Shown: positions 12,004 to 23,399 of the stretch, one piece after another | Position numbering within the stretch: position 1 is the stretch's first letter | How the letters are laid out: every line of letters begins with the position of its first letter | DNA from: Mesodorylaimus sp. YZB2_4 | Lineage: Eukaryota > Nematoda > Enoplea > Dorylaimida > Dorylaimidae | Length of the DNA: 64,000 bases | NCBI GenBank assembly: GCA_030248295.1 | Contig: JASANH010001440.1 | Location: 992,001-1,056,000 of the forward strand | Direction: 5' to 3' | Made by a program: the position numbers and the translations under genes | Notes under the pieces: generated by a model | The model's database searches: none | What the model was told of the DNA's origin: nothing | What the model saw: only the letters and a program-made list of their open reading frames with translations

Positions 12004-13802
12004 TTTCATTTTTGCATCTGCCCCGTTTTCTACAATGTAAAATGCGAAAATCGAATGTTTAAAGAAAGTTGAATTTCACGCGCTTCGCGCGATTTCGACT
12101 GTGATGCGCAGGCAGCAGGTCACACTGTAACCGCCGGTTTTTCATCCTAATGAATATTCTTAGCGTTTCTGCATCTTTTTTTAAATTTGTGATTAAAACT
12201 ATCACAAAAATTTGTACAAAATATTCTGGAAACGAGTTACGAACCTCGACTTTGGACATTTTTCAAAGTTGCCCTGATTCTTCAAGATCACTTTTTTCCC
12301 GACTTACTCGACCTAGCCTAGTGCTGTTTCGCGTGTGTACTTCCAAGATCTTAAGGTCAACGGCCATATGTATCAGATTCAAAGAGCAGCGATTTTATAT
12401 GCCAGTTGCAAGAAATTTTGGACCCCCCCCCCCCCCGTAAAGTCAATTTTTAGGTCCCGAAAATCCAACTCTTTGTCCGAGGGTTTTTTTTAATGGTGGC
12501 CGATGATTTTTTGCTCGAAATTTTTAATGATAGCTGTTAGGACAATTTCGACAGGAATACTCACATTCTTTAGCAGAGTAAAAAACCTGCTTTGATTTTT
12601 CTGCGTTTCGAAAAAATTCCTATAATTATTTGTCCGTAGAATTCTCAGACATCAATACAAAATTATCGCGCCTCTCCTTTTTAGTTTATTGTCTGAAAGT
12701 TAATTGCCATCCTGAGTGCCGGTGAGTGTAAAACTCTTGCCATTGAGTCGTTTACAGTTTCAGCTCCAAAATGGGAGCATATAAATATGAACATATGCCA
12801 CATTATTCTTGACCTAACATTGATGTAGGCTTTTTGGCGGAAGCACTGTATTATTTCAAAAATCACGGAAAAGCCCCCTCGCCATAATGCACTTTGCACA
12901 GAGAGGGTGTAGAGCTGTCAAACAGTGAGTGCGTGAGAAACAACTAAAGGAAAACATGTTCGGTAGAACTACTTTTGTTGAGAGGTGACTGTTACTTTGA
13001 TAAAATAAGTTCGAGACAAAAGCATTGTGCCACACAAAATATGCCGCATTCCCACGTATCCCATGTGCGTTGTGCGTAGCCATATGTGCGTTTTGCGTGG
13101 GTGCAATACAGCACAGCGTATAGTGCTAGCTATAGGTTTTCAAGAACATCCTTCAAGTAAGAAATTGAACCTTTTGACAAGTAAATGCGGCGGTATGCGA
13201 ACTCGGCTTATTGCGACTGGTTGCAAAGTGTATCTTACACATCAGAAAAGATTTTGAAACATTTTCTCAAAAATCGCAGATAGGTAGCCGTTGGCGAGCT
13301 GTCAAAGTGACTTTAAGACACAGCGGCCATGGAGTAGCTTACAAACAGTGGCTATCAATTATTGTTGGGGTAAATTTCCACCAAATATTTGCCCCCGCCC
13401 AAGTTAGGGAGCATCATAGCCAAATGACCGGCCAAACAGTCAGGGTTTCGACAACAGCAGGATTTCCTCTCAAGTAGTTCCTTTGGGTAGTTGCTGAAAC
13501 ACATGTCCAATTAGCCTGTGAGCAATGCAATGACTCATCGTCAGTCCACAAACATCCTGTCATAAAATGAAGGTGAACTACGCTCGTTGAGTGGACGATT
13601 TACGCTGTACACCGTGAACTTTGACGGAAAATAGATGGCGGAATGTGTTAAAAATATTTTTAAGGCCATTAAATAAATCCGCTTGTGCACACTTGAAATA
13701 GTAATTGAGATACCACTATGCTTAGTGCTAGGCATATTGCGTTACTAACACATGAGTGGGAGCTGGCGCCCATGAATGATATTTTCAATAAGAGAAAGGT
13801 CC
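12004..13802. other. Intergenic DNA, no gene recognised
   Basis: It contains a C-homopolymer at about 12424-12437 and a small palindrome (CGCGCTTCGCGCG) near 12080. Short open frames lack domains or convincing splice sites. Confidence 0.5.
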
Positions 13803-13968
13803 AGTACTGTGCACTTTAAGCCCGAAGTATAGTTCGATGCGATGCGTCAAATAAGCGTGCGATGCGACACTTTTGGGTCAACTGACAATGTAAAAAGGTG
13901 CCTAAAACGTCGCATCGCAAGCTTATTTGACGCGTCGCATCGAACTATACTTCCAGCTTTACTGTACA
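13803..13968. mobile_element. Fold-back MITE, 166 bp
   Basis: Left arm 13803-13868 and right arm 13909-13968 are inverted copies (GAAGTATAGTTCGATGCGA and its complement, GCGTCAAATAAGC and its complement) around a loop of about 40 bases. It is non-coding. The size and near-complete palindromy fit a MITE. Confidence 0.7.
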
Positions 13969-14216
13969 ATAGAATTATGTCATGGGTGATTTAGTTATTT
14001 GAGCTAAAAACAAGACACCAAAAATTCCTTTCAAAGTCGCACGTGCAGCAATCTTTATCGGGTTAGTGTCGATTTTCACACATATTTTTGTAGTGTCGAT
14101 GAAATACTCACGATTAGTTCATAAACTAACTCTTCACTGAGCACACACATGCGCAGGCAAAGTATTCATAGAAACTCTGCGATCGATCTCCGAATCCGTA
14201 CCAGCTCCTCCCTCGA

Positions 14217-15191
14217 TCAGTCGACAGTCGTTGGCCGAATTTGACGCACGTTGGTGACTGTGGTGACCCCGATCGCCTGCGTCGTGTTGCCTCCTGCCAT
14301 TGGTCCTCTCTTCCATGGTAGCCGACTTCTTATCTCCGATCCAAAAGTGAGATACAAAAATGGACTGATACAACTATTTAGGTTAACCAAAAAATTCAAA
14401 ACCATTTCACTCGGCTCATTGGTTGCCCAAAAAAGAAAAATCCAGAAAAAGATTTGATAAGCTATTAAAACTGATGAGATAAGACCAAATTGGAACATTA
14501 GCTTCGACTCCTTGGCTCGTCGTTTTCGATCATCCTCGGACTGCAGATTCGCCCCGACTCGACGTTGTATCCGACGATGTTGGAAATATATCATGACATA
14601 GATCAAAGCTACTCCCAAGCAAATACTGTTACAAATAGTGGCATTAAAATCTAATGCAAATTCCTTACATCCACCTTCGTAACATACGAACAACCAAGCG
14701 TAGTTAAAGTCGTAATAACATTTACATCCATACATCACTGAGGGCATGAAAAAGCAAAATACAAAACAAAACCCAATGAGGGCATAAATCCTTTTTTGAC
14801 TAAAAACCCTCTTATACGTCTCAAAATAGCAAACAGCTACGTATCGATTCACAGCAATTACTAACATCAGAGGTGCGATGGCCCAAAATGAGACATCGGC
14901 AAAGTAGCCGCACGAATTCAAGAACCACTTGGGAGTCTCGTCAAGACCATGGAGCACTGCTGGCAACGCGCAAACAACTTCAGTGAACAAATGGACACAG
15001 TCAGGAATGGCGAGTGCAACAGCCAAAGTGTAGAAAGTGTTTGAAAAAGTGGTTTTGCGATAACGTAAGATTGTAGAACAAACTATAAAGTTGGCCAGGA
15101 TACCCGCAACACAGAACACGTACTCCACACTTGCCACTATCAAATCTATGTGGCGAGGAATTGAACGCGGAGCCGGAGTTGTGACATTCAT
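14217..15191 (-). CDS. Rhodopsin-like GPCR, Srx/Srt-like seven-helix receptor, intronless
   Basis: The 324-residue frame contains seven hydrophobic segments, at roughly residues 18-42, 52-80, 96-120, 134-154, 182-204, 232-256 and 260-284. The N-terminus is short, with an N-glycosylation site (NVT) at residue 2. NRY at 115-117 occupies the DRY position after helix 3. The helix 7 motif NSCISPFLY replaces NPxxY, followed by the helix 8-like FGSEIRSRL. The loop between helices 5 and 6 is basic and charged (HRRIQRR, DDRKRRAKESK), as in G-protein-coupling receptors. The pattern resembles nematode Srx/Srt chemoreceptors or invertebrate peptide receptors; the ligand cannot be read from sequence. A splice-acceptor-like TTTTTTAG lies three bases before the ATG, so a noncoding 5' exon or a trans-spliced leader is possible. 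It is unrelated at close range to the 38-48 kb receptor cluster. Confidence 0.85.
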   Translation of the reverse strand: MNVTTPAPRSIPRHIDLIVASVEYVFCVAGILANFIVCSTILRYRKTTFSNTFYTLAVALAIPDCVHLFTEVVCALPAVLHGLDETPKWFLNSCGYFADVSFWAIAPLMLVIAVNRYVAVCYFETYKRVFSQKRIYALIGFCFVFCFFMPSVMYGCKCYYDFNYAWLFVCYEGGCKEFALDFNATICNSICLGVALIYVMIYFQHRRIQRRVGANLQSEDDRKRRAKESKLMFQFGLISSVLIAYQIFFWIFLFWATNEPSEMVLNFLVNLNSCISPFLYLTFGSEIRSRLPWKRGPMAGGNTTQAIGVTTVTNVRQIRPTTVD

Positions 15192-18100
15192 GGCCTAAAA
15201 AAGATGTTCGAAAATTTCATTTAGGCATCGAACAAATATTTTTCCCAAACAGTCTTATCTATCGCGATATGATCTTTATTCTCTTCACATTCGAATATGA
15301 AGCAGTGCTGACCGCTTCTGGACTAGCCCTGTCGCCACTTCAAGTCGAGTGGCGCAGTGCCGAATACTGAGAAAAAGAGAAACAAGCCTTTTTAAGTAAA
15401 TCGAACAATCGAGTCCTCAACAGCTGGGCAGCCCATTAAAACTAAAATGTTGACTCTCACGAACAGCTCCAAAACCTGCTCTATCTCACGATCACGGGGT
15501 AAAAAGTTACAGAATTGCAAAGAAAGCATACACAATGGCCAGACGAACGGGTAGGCCTCTAATCAAATCATGATTGCGTGACTGAATATGTTTTAATAAT
15601 ATAATTCAACATCAACTTCAATAACACGTTTAGTTACTATTCGGTCCATCTGCACGCTATGTATCAATCGCAAAACGTTCACTAATCTCACCAATGACAT
15701 TTCCCCATCACTTCCTTATTCATAACAGCTCACAAAAATCAATAAGCTGTAAATATTCATGGGCTCTAATATTTTTTGACTGATCGATCAACTCTCAAGT
15801 GGGTTATTCATACAGTAAATCATGGGATCGGGAATAAGGATTTTAAAGGGGTTTAAATCCAAGAGATACAACTGAGGATTTACTGTACACTACGTGCATT
15901 GATACGGTATGGAAGAGTGCCGGCCTCGGACACGGCTGATCTAGGATTATTCAAATGAAGTCGACCAACAAAGAAATCTTAGCTAGAAGGGACTGTGACC
16001 CTCAAGTCTCGATGTTCAACTCATTAGCAGTAAGATGAACCTAAGACATTGCGCAAATGCCTTTTCTCCAAGCGATCAGTTCGTATTTCATGTGAATGAC
16101 GTAAATTCTTAGCTTTGTATACGGTTATGAAATCATGCGCAATCTGTGATCTCGAATGACTTCAGATTAAAAAGTTGGAACATTATGAAGACAGATATTG
16201 AGGGTCCTGTGCTATGTTACTAACTCACCAGATTTTGCAATCATGGAACCTCCATATCGACCCTGCATATTGATCCAAGCAACAAAAAGTTTTCTCTAAT
16301 CAACTACTGTATGCTGCTCTACAGTCCAAGGAAATTCATTGAAAATGACTCGACAAAGTTTGCATTGAATCATCAGAAACAGTCTTTGGTATACCTACAT
16401 GCTTTGTCGACTTTTTAGAAGTTTCACCAAAAAATACCAGACACTTTGGTGTATTATATCATTTTGGAAGAACAGATTGGATAAACATGTAAACGTGTGT
16501 GTTTTTGAGCAATCTTTTTCTTTTGCCAACTTGAGATAAGCTCACACCACTCATACTCCACTCCAACTAGAGTGGCCTCATCGGATTGGATCGTAAACCA
16601 AAAGTATACTGTAGATTGCTCTTTCGAAGCAGTAAAAGCATAAGCAGGAAAGCGAGATCGCACCTAAATCTTCTTCCCACAGCTTTGTTTTGTCTGCATT
16701 TGAGCAGGTGCATACATTGCCACACCTCGCCAATACGGTTCCTCCTCCATGAAGAATGCCAATTCTTATGTTCCTGTACTGAAACCGTTGCTTTTTTGTT
16801 CGCAAACGCACCACTGGGAACTTGAGAGATGTTGAAATAAAAATATAGAAATTTAGCCAGGTGCACCGCGGCTTCTAAGAACTTTTTCCCTTCGAGACAA
16901 CAACCAAACAATGCGGCGGACCCTGCCCCAAGGATTAAACACTTGGAAATGATGATGATAACATCCAAACAATTGCATACCTTTGTGGGAAACTGATCGA
17001 TAGTAGATTATAAAACAAGGTAGTTGTCGGCGTTTTCAACCGTGAACCCCGACACATGGCACAGAGGACAAGACTGACAGGTGAGCAAAAACACACGGCG
17101 TCAGAGGAAAAATATCACTGCCATACGTCAGAAACCATGTGAAAATTTTACCTTTCACGGTAGCAGTCCCAAAGGCTTGTCTTTATTCAGACTTTCTTGC
17201 TGACGCTTGGTGAAAGGCTCGCGATACAGACTGAGTGTGTGTGAGAGACATGTCAGAGTTTTGCATCGATTTATTTGAAAGTGCGTAACCCAAAAGCGCT
17301 TGCTGCGTAGTGTATGCTCAGGTAAATCCTCGGGGAGGTAACATTTCTAATACAATTTTCAATTTCCCTCTCTAGGAATGCGCTATACAATAATTACTCA
17401 AAAAGGACACGATAATTTAAATGTTTCGAACAGTTTGAAGATAATCTTGTCCAGCAGCTAACTCTCGGCATACATGCTTCGTTGCAGCGGCGTTTTTTGC
17501 AGCGCGATTAGTCGTGGGTCTAACAGTCATCAACAAGATACTTGTGTTCCAATGACCTGGGGTTTTCACTGTCTGACCTGACCCTGACCTTGACCGACCC
17601 CTCAAAAATTTTTCTGACCTGACCCTGACCTTGATTGAGCCAAAAAAACTTTCTGACCTGACCGTTGACCTGCGAGGAATTGCAAATTTTCTGGCACTGA
17701 CTTTGACATTAATCGGTTAAAAATTTTGCTTATTATCGGCACCAGCAACAAAGCTTCTCTGTGTTTGCAATTTTACCAAGAAATTTCACTACAGCTGACG
17801 ATTTCCTGGCATTACGTGAAATTTCACGGGCTGCCCAAGAAACTGAATTTTTACCAAGCTCAAAAAGATATGCAAAGCTGTTTCAATTTCAAGGGTTTTG
17901 GAAAACTAGAGAAGCTGACACTCATTGAGAATCAAAGATGGATCCGATTCGTTATAACATCAATTCCTGTTCCAACTGCCTGCCCCATAATCGATTTATT
18001 TTCTTCCGTAATCCGAGAAAAGGCGCTAAACCAGGCAGGAAGTGGCTGGTACAGCCATAATATCTTGCGCCAATGAGGCCGACCTTGGCTAAGAACGAAA

Positions 18101-18688
18101 GGGAAGAGATCTAGGCTAGGCCACGGATAGATGGCACTCGCAAGCGCTTGCTAGTGCCATCTTACCCTTTCATCTTACTGGACTTACCAGTCCAGTATTG
18201 TTGCATGGCCCTGGTTGCATTTGACACTTTTTTATTGACTAAGTGATTATAGATTGTCAAATTTGGTTCGCATAATTTTGATTAAGTAGGTTGTCACCTA
18301 TTCGAGCGAGTATGCTGATCTAGAAGCTCAAATTTAGCAGCTAATTCATCTTTTCTTGTATGCTTATACAGCTGACTTGCGCAAGTTGTTTCGGACCACG
18401 AGACCTGCCTTTGTCACCAAAATAATTGTAAGTATCGCAACAGACAAATTTCTAAGTTACGTAGTTACGAATAAGCATCATTATTCTGAAAGCTCAGACT
18501 GTCATCCCTACAGGAAAGCCTAGGACTGCCTGTTCTCTTGGTCACTAGGACTAGTTTCATGTTCATGTTTCACCACATCACCAAACGGTTGATAGACCCA
18601 GCAATAGATCTCAGTCCTGCTAAGTGAAGGCTAAAAATACCTATATCTACATTACTGCTAGAATGCCCAATAAATCTGCTTAGTTTAT
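15192..18688. other. Intergenic DNA, no gene recognised
   Basis: A minus-strand frame of 133 codons (16567-16968) starts with a hydrophobic stretch and later becomes basic, but has no recognisable domain and no supporting exon neighbours. A short-word CTGACC array at about 17560-17680 is listed separately. Nothing else is supportable. Confidence 0.45.
17558..17680. repeat. CTGACC short-word array
   Basis: Three near-identical blocks built on CTGACCTGACCCTGACCTTG begin at about 17570, 17622 and 17655, separated by A/T-rich spacers. The hexamer CTGACC/TGACCT recurs about ten times in 120 bp. The layout (short G/C-containing word repeated between A or T runs) is like the other word arrays in this window. 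Confidence 0.65.
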
Positions 18689-19388
18689 TCAATAATATTG
18701 ACTTTTGCTGGGTGCCAGAGGTGATTGTAAATTTTTCCTTTTGATGAACCTTTGCAAGTCAGCTTCTGGTCCAATCACTGAGGCCAAGTACCACAGCTTT
18801 GATGAATAGTAGGAGTTGGCAGGATATTCTGCCGAAATATGAAATTTCTGAGGTCGGAATTTTTCTCTTAAGTCCACCAATGTGATCTCAAGATCTTGAC
18901 CAAGGCTCACCTACCAAGCTGGCCTATGATTCAGTCTTCCAACTACTGACAGGAGACTAAGCAATGTACGGTGCATAAGCATAGCTAATCGTGGACTCAT
19001 GCGTATAGTTGAAACCTAAATATATCACACTGAAACAGGCCTAGTTTCCATTCCATCCATGATAATCCGAAATCCATATATTTTCAGCTCATCAACTACA
19101 AAATGCATTAGCTCATTTCCTAACCCCGCCTGTTGATGATCCCAATCAGAAGAATTTTGGTCTCTGCTCGTTACAGAATTGCCTCTGACGCTCGCTTATA
19201 CATACAGTATCGTAGGCATGAAAAATTTTTTCTATCGATTGAGAACATCCAGTCAGCAAGTTGGCGTCATCTGCGTAATTGTTAAGTTTTCTTTCGCGTC
19301 CTAAAATCTCCATGCCCCTGATACTGTATTTTTGTCCTGGCGTAAAAAAATTTCGTGCTTGTCTCAAGCAGTCATTTATGAGCAGCAC
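18689..19388 (-). pseudogene. Decayed non-LTR retrotransposon reverse transcriptase (LINE)
   Basis: On the minus strand the first block (19388-19146) reads a reverse-transcriptase palm fragment: GQKYSIRGMEILG, then NYADDANLLTGCSQSIEKIF. This contains the YADD catalytic motif with the flanking residues usual in LINE polymerases. Downstream in the same direction (18910-18689) the reading KLWYLASVIGPEADLQRFIKR fits the later thumb region of such polymerases. Frames are interrupted between the blocks, and neither an endonuclease nor an N-terminal frame is found nearby. It is a fossil and not functional. The clade cannot be set from this fragment. Confidence 0.72.
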
Positions 19389-19564
19389 GGATCCTCTTCA
19401 CTTTATCAGGTTGTAAAGTAGAGTGATGAGCAGTGTGGCAAAGCCTTGAGAGAGGGAGCTGCTTGTGCCATGGCATCGTGATAATAAGTACCTACTGTTG
19501 TTCATCATGGAGAGGCCTTCCGAAAGCAGTTGATGTGTTACTCATTCTTCAAAAAATTACAAGT

Positions 19565-19617
19565 ATTTCACATGATCCGATCCGACAAACCCACATCCGA
19601 TCCGGTCGTGATTCACG
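19565..19617 (-). repeat. GGATCGGAT-family repeat, short copy
   Basis: The minus strand shows the words GGATCGGATC and CGGATCGGATG next to CATGTGAAATACTTGTAATTT. The same combination of words and flank occurs at 45550-45720, which supports a dispersed repeat family rather than chance. Confidence 0.55.
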
Positions 19618-19633
19618 GTATAATAAAGCCGTA

Positions 19634-19722
19634 TGGCCGCGGTGGTGCAGTAGTTCGGTATTCGTCTCTACGTTTTGCTTGGTAGCGAGTGGCTGGGCTC
19701 GTCCCATCCCGCATATTCAATT
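19634..19722 (+). mobile_element. tRNA-derived SINE head (copy a)
   Basis: The segment reads GGCCGCGGTGGTGCAGTAG, then TTCGGTATTCGTCTC and GAGTGGCTGGGCTCGTCCC. It aligns with the head of the complete SINE at 26938. The GTGGTGCAGTAGTTCGG stretch corresponds to a tRNA A box. The SINE core is missing, but a tail of the same family lies at 20037-20112. Confidence 0.6.
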
Positions 19723-20036
19723 TTTTTAAATCTTCGAAGGATCTCAACAAAATCTCGGAAAGACACTTGCCCCATTACCTTTACCAGATCTTTGACAGAT
19801 TTTCACAAGATCTGGCAAAGTATCCTGCAGCTTATACAAAGTTCTTTGCAAGAACTAGATATGAAGAGGTGATCCAGCTCCCACTTTTCCTCTGTACCCC
19901 GTCCCTGCTCATTCAATGACCTAATTATATCAAACTCTTTCAGGTAAGTATTTATTTTACATAAAACAAACATTAGCAATCATCGCCTGCAGATATAAGA
20001 CCAAATTAAAAGCAGTGAAAGAAAAATTTAAAGTTC

Positions 20037-20112
20037 CCCTCGCATGGAGACACGCGGAGGGACGCTGCCGTGTGTGCTGGTCCCCGCACAACCTTGCTTA
20101 TGGTTTGACTGC
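20037..20112 (+). mobile_element. SINE 3' tail fragment
   Basis: GGAGGGACGCTGCCGTGTGT followed by a CCCGCACAACCTTGCTTA stretch matches the tail of the SINE at 26938-27310 (GAGGGACGCTGCTATGTGTG, CCCGCACAGCCCTGCTTC). It may be the 3' end of the copy whose head is at 19634, split by about 300 bp. Confidence 0.55.
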
Positions 20113-20520
20113 ATGCCGGCTATTGGCAAAAACAAGCTTCTGTCCACGAAATAAGGGTATATTGTAAAAATGCAGCTATAAAACAAGGACGTGAAACAGT
20201 CTGAGGAAAAAATGCAGAATTTCAGATATTCGTAGAAAATGCAGCTCGCTGCAGAGACTCGGACTCTATGGCGGCTACTCTGAATCATCAGTGTAAACAA
20301 AAGCCACTATGATCTGTTAATCTTTAATGTGCGTTAATGGTCCACTTCAAAATCCAATATGCGTTTCGGATATCTACTGCACCTTCATGTGCAATTCTGC
20401 TATTTCATAGGGACATAAGTTTTTGTATAACGCTACTGTACTGCACGCGTATGTATTTTGACTTGATAAAGACAGATTCGTTTACCATCTATCCATATTC
20501 TGAGCCACATACTCCCATCA

Positions 20521-22145
20521 TCACATACATCTGCCATTGACACATCTCGAAGACAAGCAAGAGTCCTCAAATTCCAGCCCGCGGCAATCGCCACCACGGC
20601 GAATTTTGGACAAGCATCTGCCGTATCCTCTGTGGCAGAACAAATACGGTGATCCTGGCACACACGCCGTTCGTTGCTGATTGCAAGTCGGCGCGGCTTG
20701 ATAAGTGTATAACTCGCGGGTGTACGATTCGCTTAGTCCATCGATGTTCCTTAACTGAGCGAATGGTCTCATTTGCCGACCGGGTGCGTGGGCTTGTACA
20801 CTCTGGTGCATGTGGCATTCCCGATCGAAGGGCGAATATTCAGTTTCACGACGATAAGGATCCTGGCGCGTCATACGCCATCTTTCCCAAATTTGATCCA
20901 CGTAAGAATGGAAGAGGAAGAAAAGTGGATCGTTTGGAGAGACAGCTGTCTCGACCATATTGCCACCAATATATTGGTGTACAGAACCGTGAATCGTTTC
21001 AAAAAAAGGATCGACGCAAATGTCGAAATGTGAGTAAGTCGTGAAATAGTAAAATATTGTATTGAGATTTCCAGGGTTGTACAGGGCGCCAGAGCCAGTA
21101 TTGACCTAAACAAAAAATATTCTGTACCTTCCAACATAAGGATACGATAATGAGTTCGAAATTGCATGGATATTCCACAGCAGAGGAGACAGATAACAAA
21201 AACTGTGAACGATATTGATTTTGCAAGGTTTTGTTCGAAAGCTAGAACCCTGCCACAGTGCGTAAAACGGATATTTTTTTCGATTCTGGCCAATTTTACC
21301 CGGCCTTGGTCAGTTTCAAGATTTGAAAGTGACAAAACTGGGAAAAGGGAGTTGCGTAAGCATACCTGGCGCTCAAGATAATTTTGACCTGTGTACCCGA
21401 TAGGGATTAAGGATGGCCAATTGGCAAACGGTCCAGTCACGACAGGCCCTCTCGCCGTTCCCAGGAAATCCGGCGTCCATAAAATAGAGTCAGCTGGATC
21501 TGGCAAGCCTTCGTCCAGCGTAGAGTCCCAATATGGAATACTGACGTTGGGATTGACCTGTCTCAGTGCCAGTTCCAGTTGTTTTAGATACTCTCGATGA
21601 AAGGGTAAGAATGCTGGACCAATGTGAGCCTCAGGCGCGAAGTATGGATGATGAATTTTGACGAATAGATCGTACTTGGAGAATCTATCGATCATGTCCC
21701 GTTTCAGTTGAGTCAGAGCATAATGGAACTGATGTCGTTCATAGTCGGACATGACCCTGTATTCCTTGCGCACCACTCTGCCATCGCCAGTCACTCCTTT
21801 GATCAGTTTCAAGCACTGCCGCCCTTTGCAATTTTGCAACTCACTCATGTAGGCTATTTGCCTGGGTGTCCAGTGCGGATCCGACTCTGCCCTCCCATCC
21901 AAGGCATCGTTGGCCAGTCTGGACCATCTCTCTCGTTGTTGACAAATGTGGCAAAATGTATTTGCTTGATGCGCGAAAGACAAAAGAATTACTTCTTCTT
22001 TTTGCCATTCTCCATCCACGCACACGGAGCAGTCGCCTGTTATGTTAGCACTTTCAGTGGTTTGACAACGCGTTGAAGGAAAGACGAAGAAAAAGGAGAC
22101 GGTCAGCACACGCAGAAGCATATTGGCTAAGTACGGGAAGCCCAT
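20521..22145 (-). CDS. Tyrosinase (type-3 copper oxidase), secreted, nematode-type
   Basis: Two exons, 22145-21366 and 21105-20521, joined in phase 0 (donor GTATGC, acceptor TTTAG) give 454 residues. Tyrosinases hydroxylate monophenols and oxidise diphenols to quinones, used in melanin formation and cuticle tanning. All six copper-binding histidines are visible. Copper A has H165 or H166 in VKIHHPYF, H174 in PEAHIGP and H183 in FLPFHREYL. Copper B has H299 in ETIHGSVHQ, H303 and H326 in LFFLFHSYVDQIW. The N-terminus carries a signal peptide; the second ATG (residue 9, MLLRVLTVSFFF) is an alternative start. A pre-domain has the cysteines CSVC and CHIC. Past the oxidase core, about 50 residues carry eight cysteines ending CVNGRC, not obviously a ShK domain. 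A TATA box lies 45 bp upstream of the ATG. Family assignment is firm; the physiological substrate is inference. Confidence 0.93.
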
Positions 22146-22189
22146 GCAGGAAGTGTTCGCGTTGGATCTGACTGGCTTTTCATGGAAGC

Positions 22190-22197
22190 TATTTATA
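22190..22197 (-). promoter_or_regulatory. TATA box of the tyrosinase gene
   Basis: The minus strand reads TATAAATA, 45 bp upstream of the tyrosinase ATG at 22145. A start of transcription about 30 bp downstream would give a short 5' leader without another ATG. The match and spacing are good, but no initiator was tested. Confidence 0.55.
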
Positions 22198-23097
22198 CGT
22201 CTCGCTCTGCATGACTAACGTGTATTCTGCGAACCGTTGTACGTGCATAACCTTCCGCTATGCTTTCGGAAACCGCCATATCAAGAACGATAAGATAAGA
22301 GCATATGCCATCGGGGCGGAAACGCTTTTTTTGGCGATCGTGGCTGCGTATTTGGAAGAAAGTTCTAGTAAAGTCACGGAGATTTTCCGAGAGCTTGTCA
22401 CTGTACTGTGGCTACTTATGTGAATCAATATGATGCCATTTTCTGCCGCAAACGATGAATAAGTCGTTTCGCTACTTACCCAGGTCACGTATGACCTATG
22501 CTGTTTTTAGACAGACCTGCCACTTTGAAGGGAGATTGCGATTGAAGGTGTGAATCGACTTAAAACTCGTGAACAGCCGTAGTAATCGGCAGGCGCACGC
22601 GGGCTTGTGCTAGTGGTAAAAGTCGAAGTGGGAACGGGCATTTCTTTGGTTAAAAATGACTTTGGCTAGTTCAACAAATTCAAATTTTTTCTCAAGTTTG
22701 GTTTTAGTTTTCCCGCCCGCCATGTCGTTTGCCCCACCATTAGTGTTGAGAAACTGCGGCAATCAAATTTTGAGCCTTCGTATAGGAATAAGTACTCATG
22801 GCCAAATCTTCATCGCTTATCCTAGAAGACATGTAATATGCCTCAAATACTCCACGATTTTGTTGAGTCATCTTTCGCCTGCCATGCTCCAGAAGCCATG
22901 CTGTGACAACGGCCTAAAATGCTTGCTTCACGTTTTCTCCTCGGACCACGGTCGCTGGTTCAAGGACAAAGAAGACGAGTCTAAGTTATCGTAAATAAAA
23001 AAACTGCCTTGCCAAAATCTGCAGCTGTCATACTAATGAATTCGCCCAAGTCCCACTGCCTAAATTTACGTCTTCCGTTTTTTACCGATTCACAGTG
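22198..23097. other. Intergenic DNA, no gene recognised
   Basis: An open frame of 112 codons (22656-22994, +) has no recognisable domain. Nothing else stands out upstream of the tyrosinase promoter. Confidence 0.4.
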
Positions 23098-23155
23098 AGG
23101 TAGTTCTATCCGTACATCTGGATTTGAAACATGCCTTCATTGGCACAGAAAAACT

Positions 23156-23180
23156 GGTCTGGTCTGGTCTGGTCTGGTTA
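23156..23180. repeat. GGTCT microsatellite
   Basis: Five tandem copies of the pentamer GGTCT or close variants. Confidence 0.8.
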
Positions 23181-23259
23181 CATACACTCGTATTGGCAGC
23201 GTGTAAACCATTTCTTCTGCAGTAAGTTGGGAGTTCAAAAAGCTCGTAGGCTGAATTAC

Positions 23260-23382
23260 CTTGCACGTTGAGCTGCAGTAGCAAACTTGTACTTTACACT
23301 GCCCACATCCTTCAAGCTTCTCATGCTGCCGCACATATCCCATCACACACGTGCCGCCTTTTGCAACCCAATTCGTACCTAC
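23260..23382 (-). CDS. Candidate orphan exon encoding a six-cysteine module
   Basis: On the minus strand an acceptor (CATGCAG) and a donor (AAG|GTAATT) enclose exactly 123 nt, 41 codons in phase 0 at both ends. The reading has six cysteines spaced C-x13-C-x2-C-x4-C-x-C-x3-C (TCVMGYVRQH, then GCGQCKVQVCYCSSTCK). This resembles small extracellular modules such as VWC-like domains, but I cannot assign it. A possible terminal piece, reading ACFKSRC and then a stop, lies at about 23098-23139 on the same strand. Neither a start exon nor the rest of a gene could be found. It is separate from the tyrosinase, which has its own signal peptide. Confidence 0.35.
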
Positions 23383-23399
23383 CTGCATGACAGGAGAAA

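Noticed and set aside
16567-16968. 133-codon minus-strand open frame with hydrophobic start
   Set aside because: The hydrophobic start is followed by a composition without domain features, and I found no supporting exon neighbours.
17726-18076. 116-codon plus-strand open frame after the CTGACC array
   Set aside because: No recognisable domain or conserved motif; it begins within repeat-like sequence.
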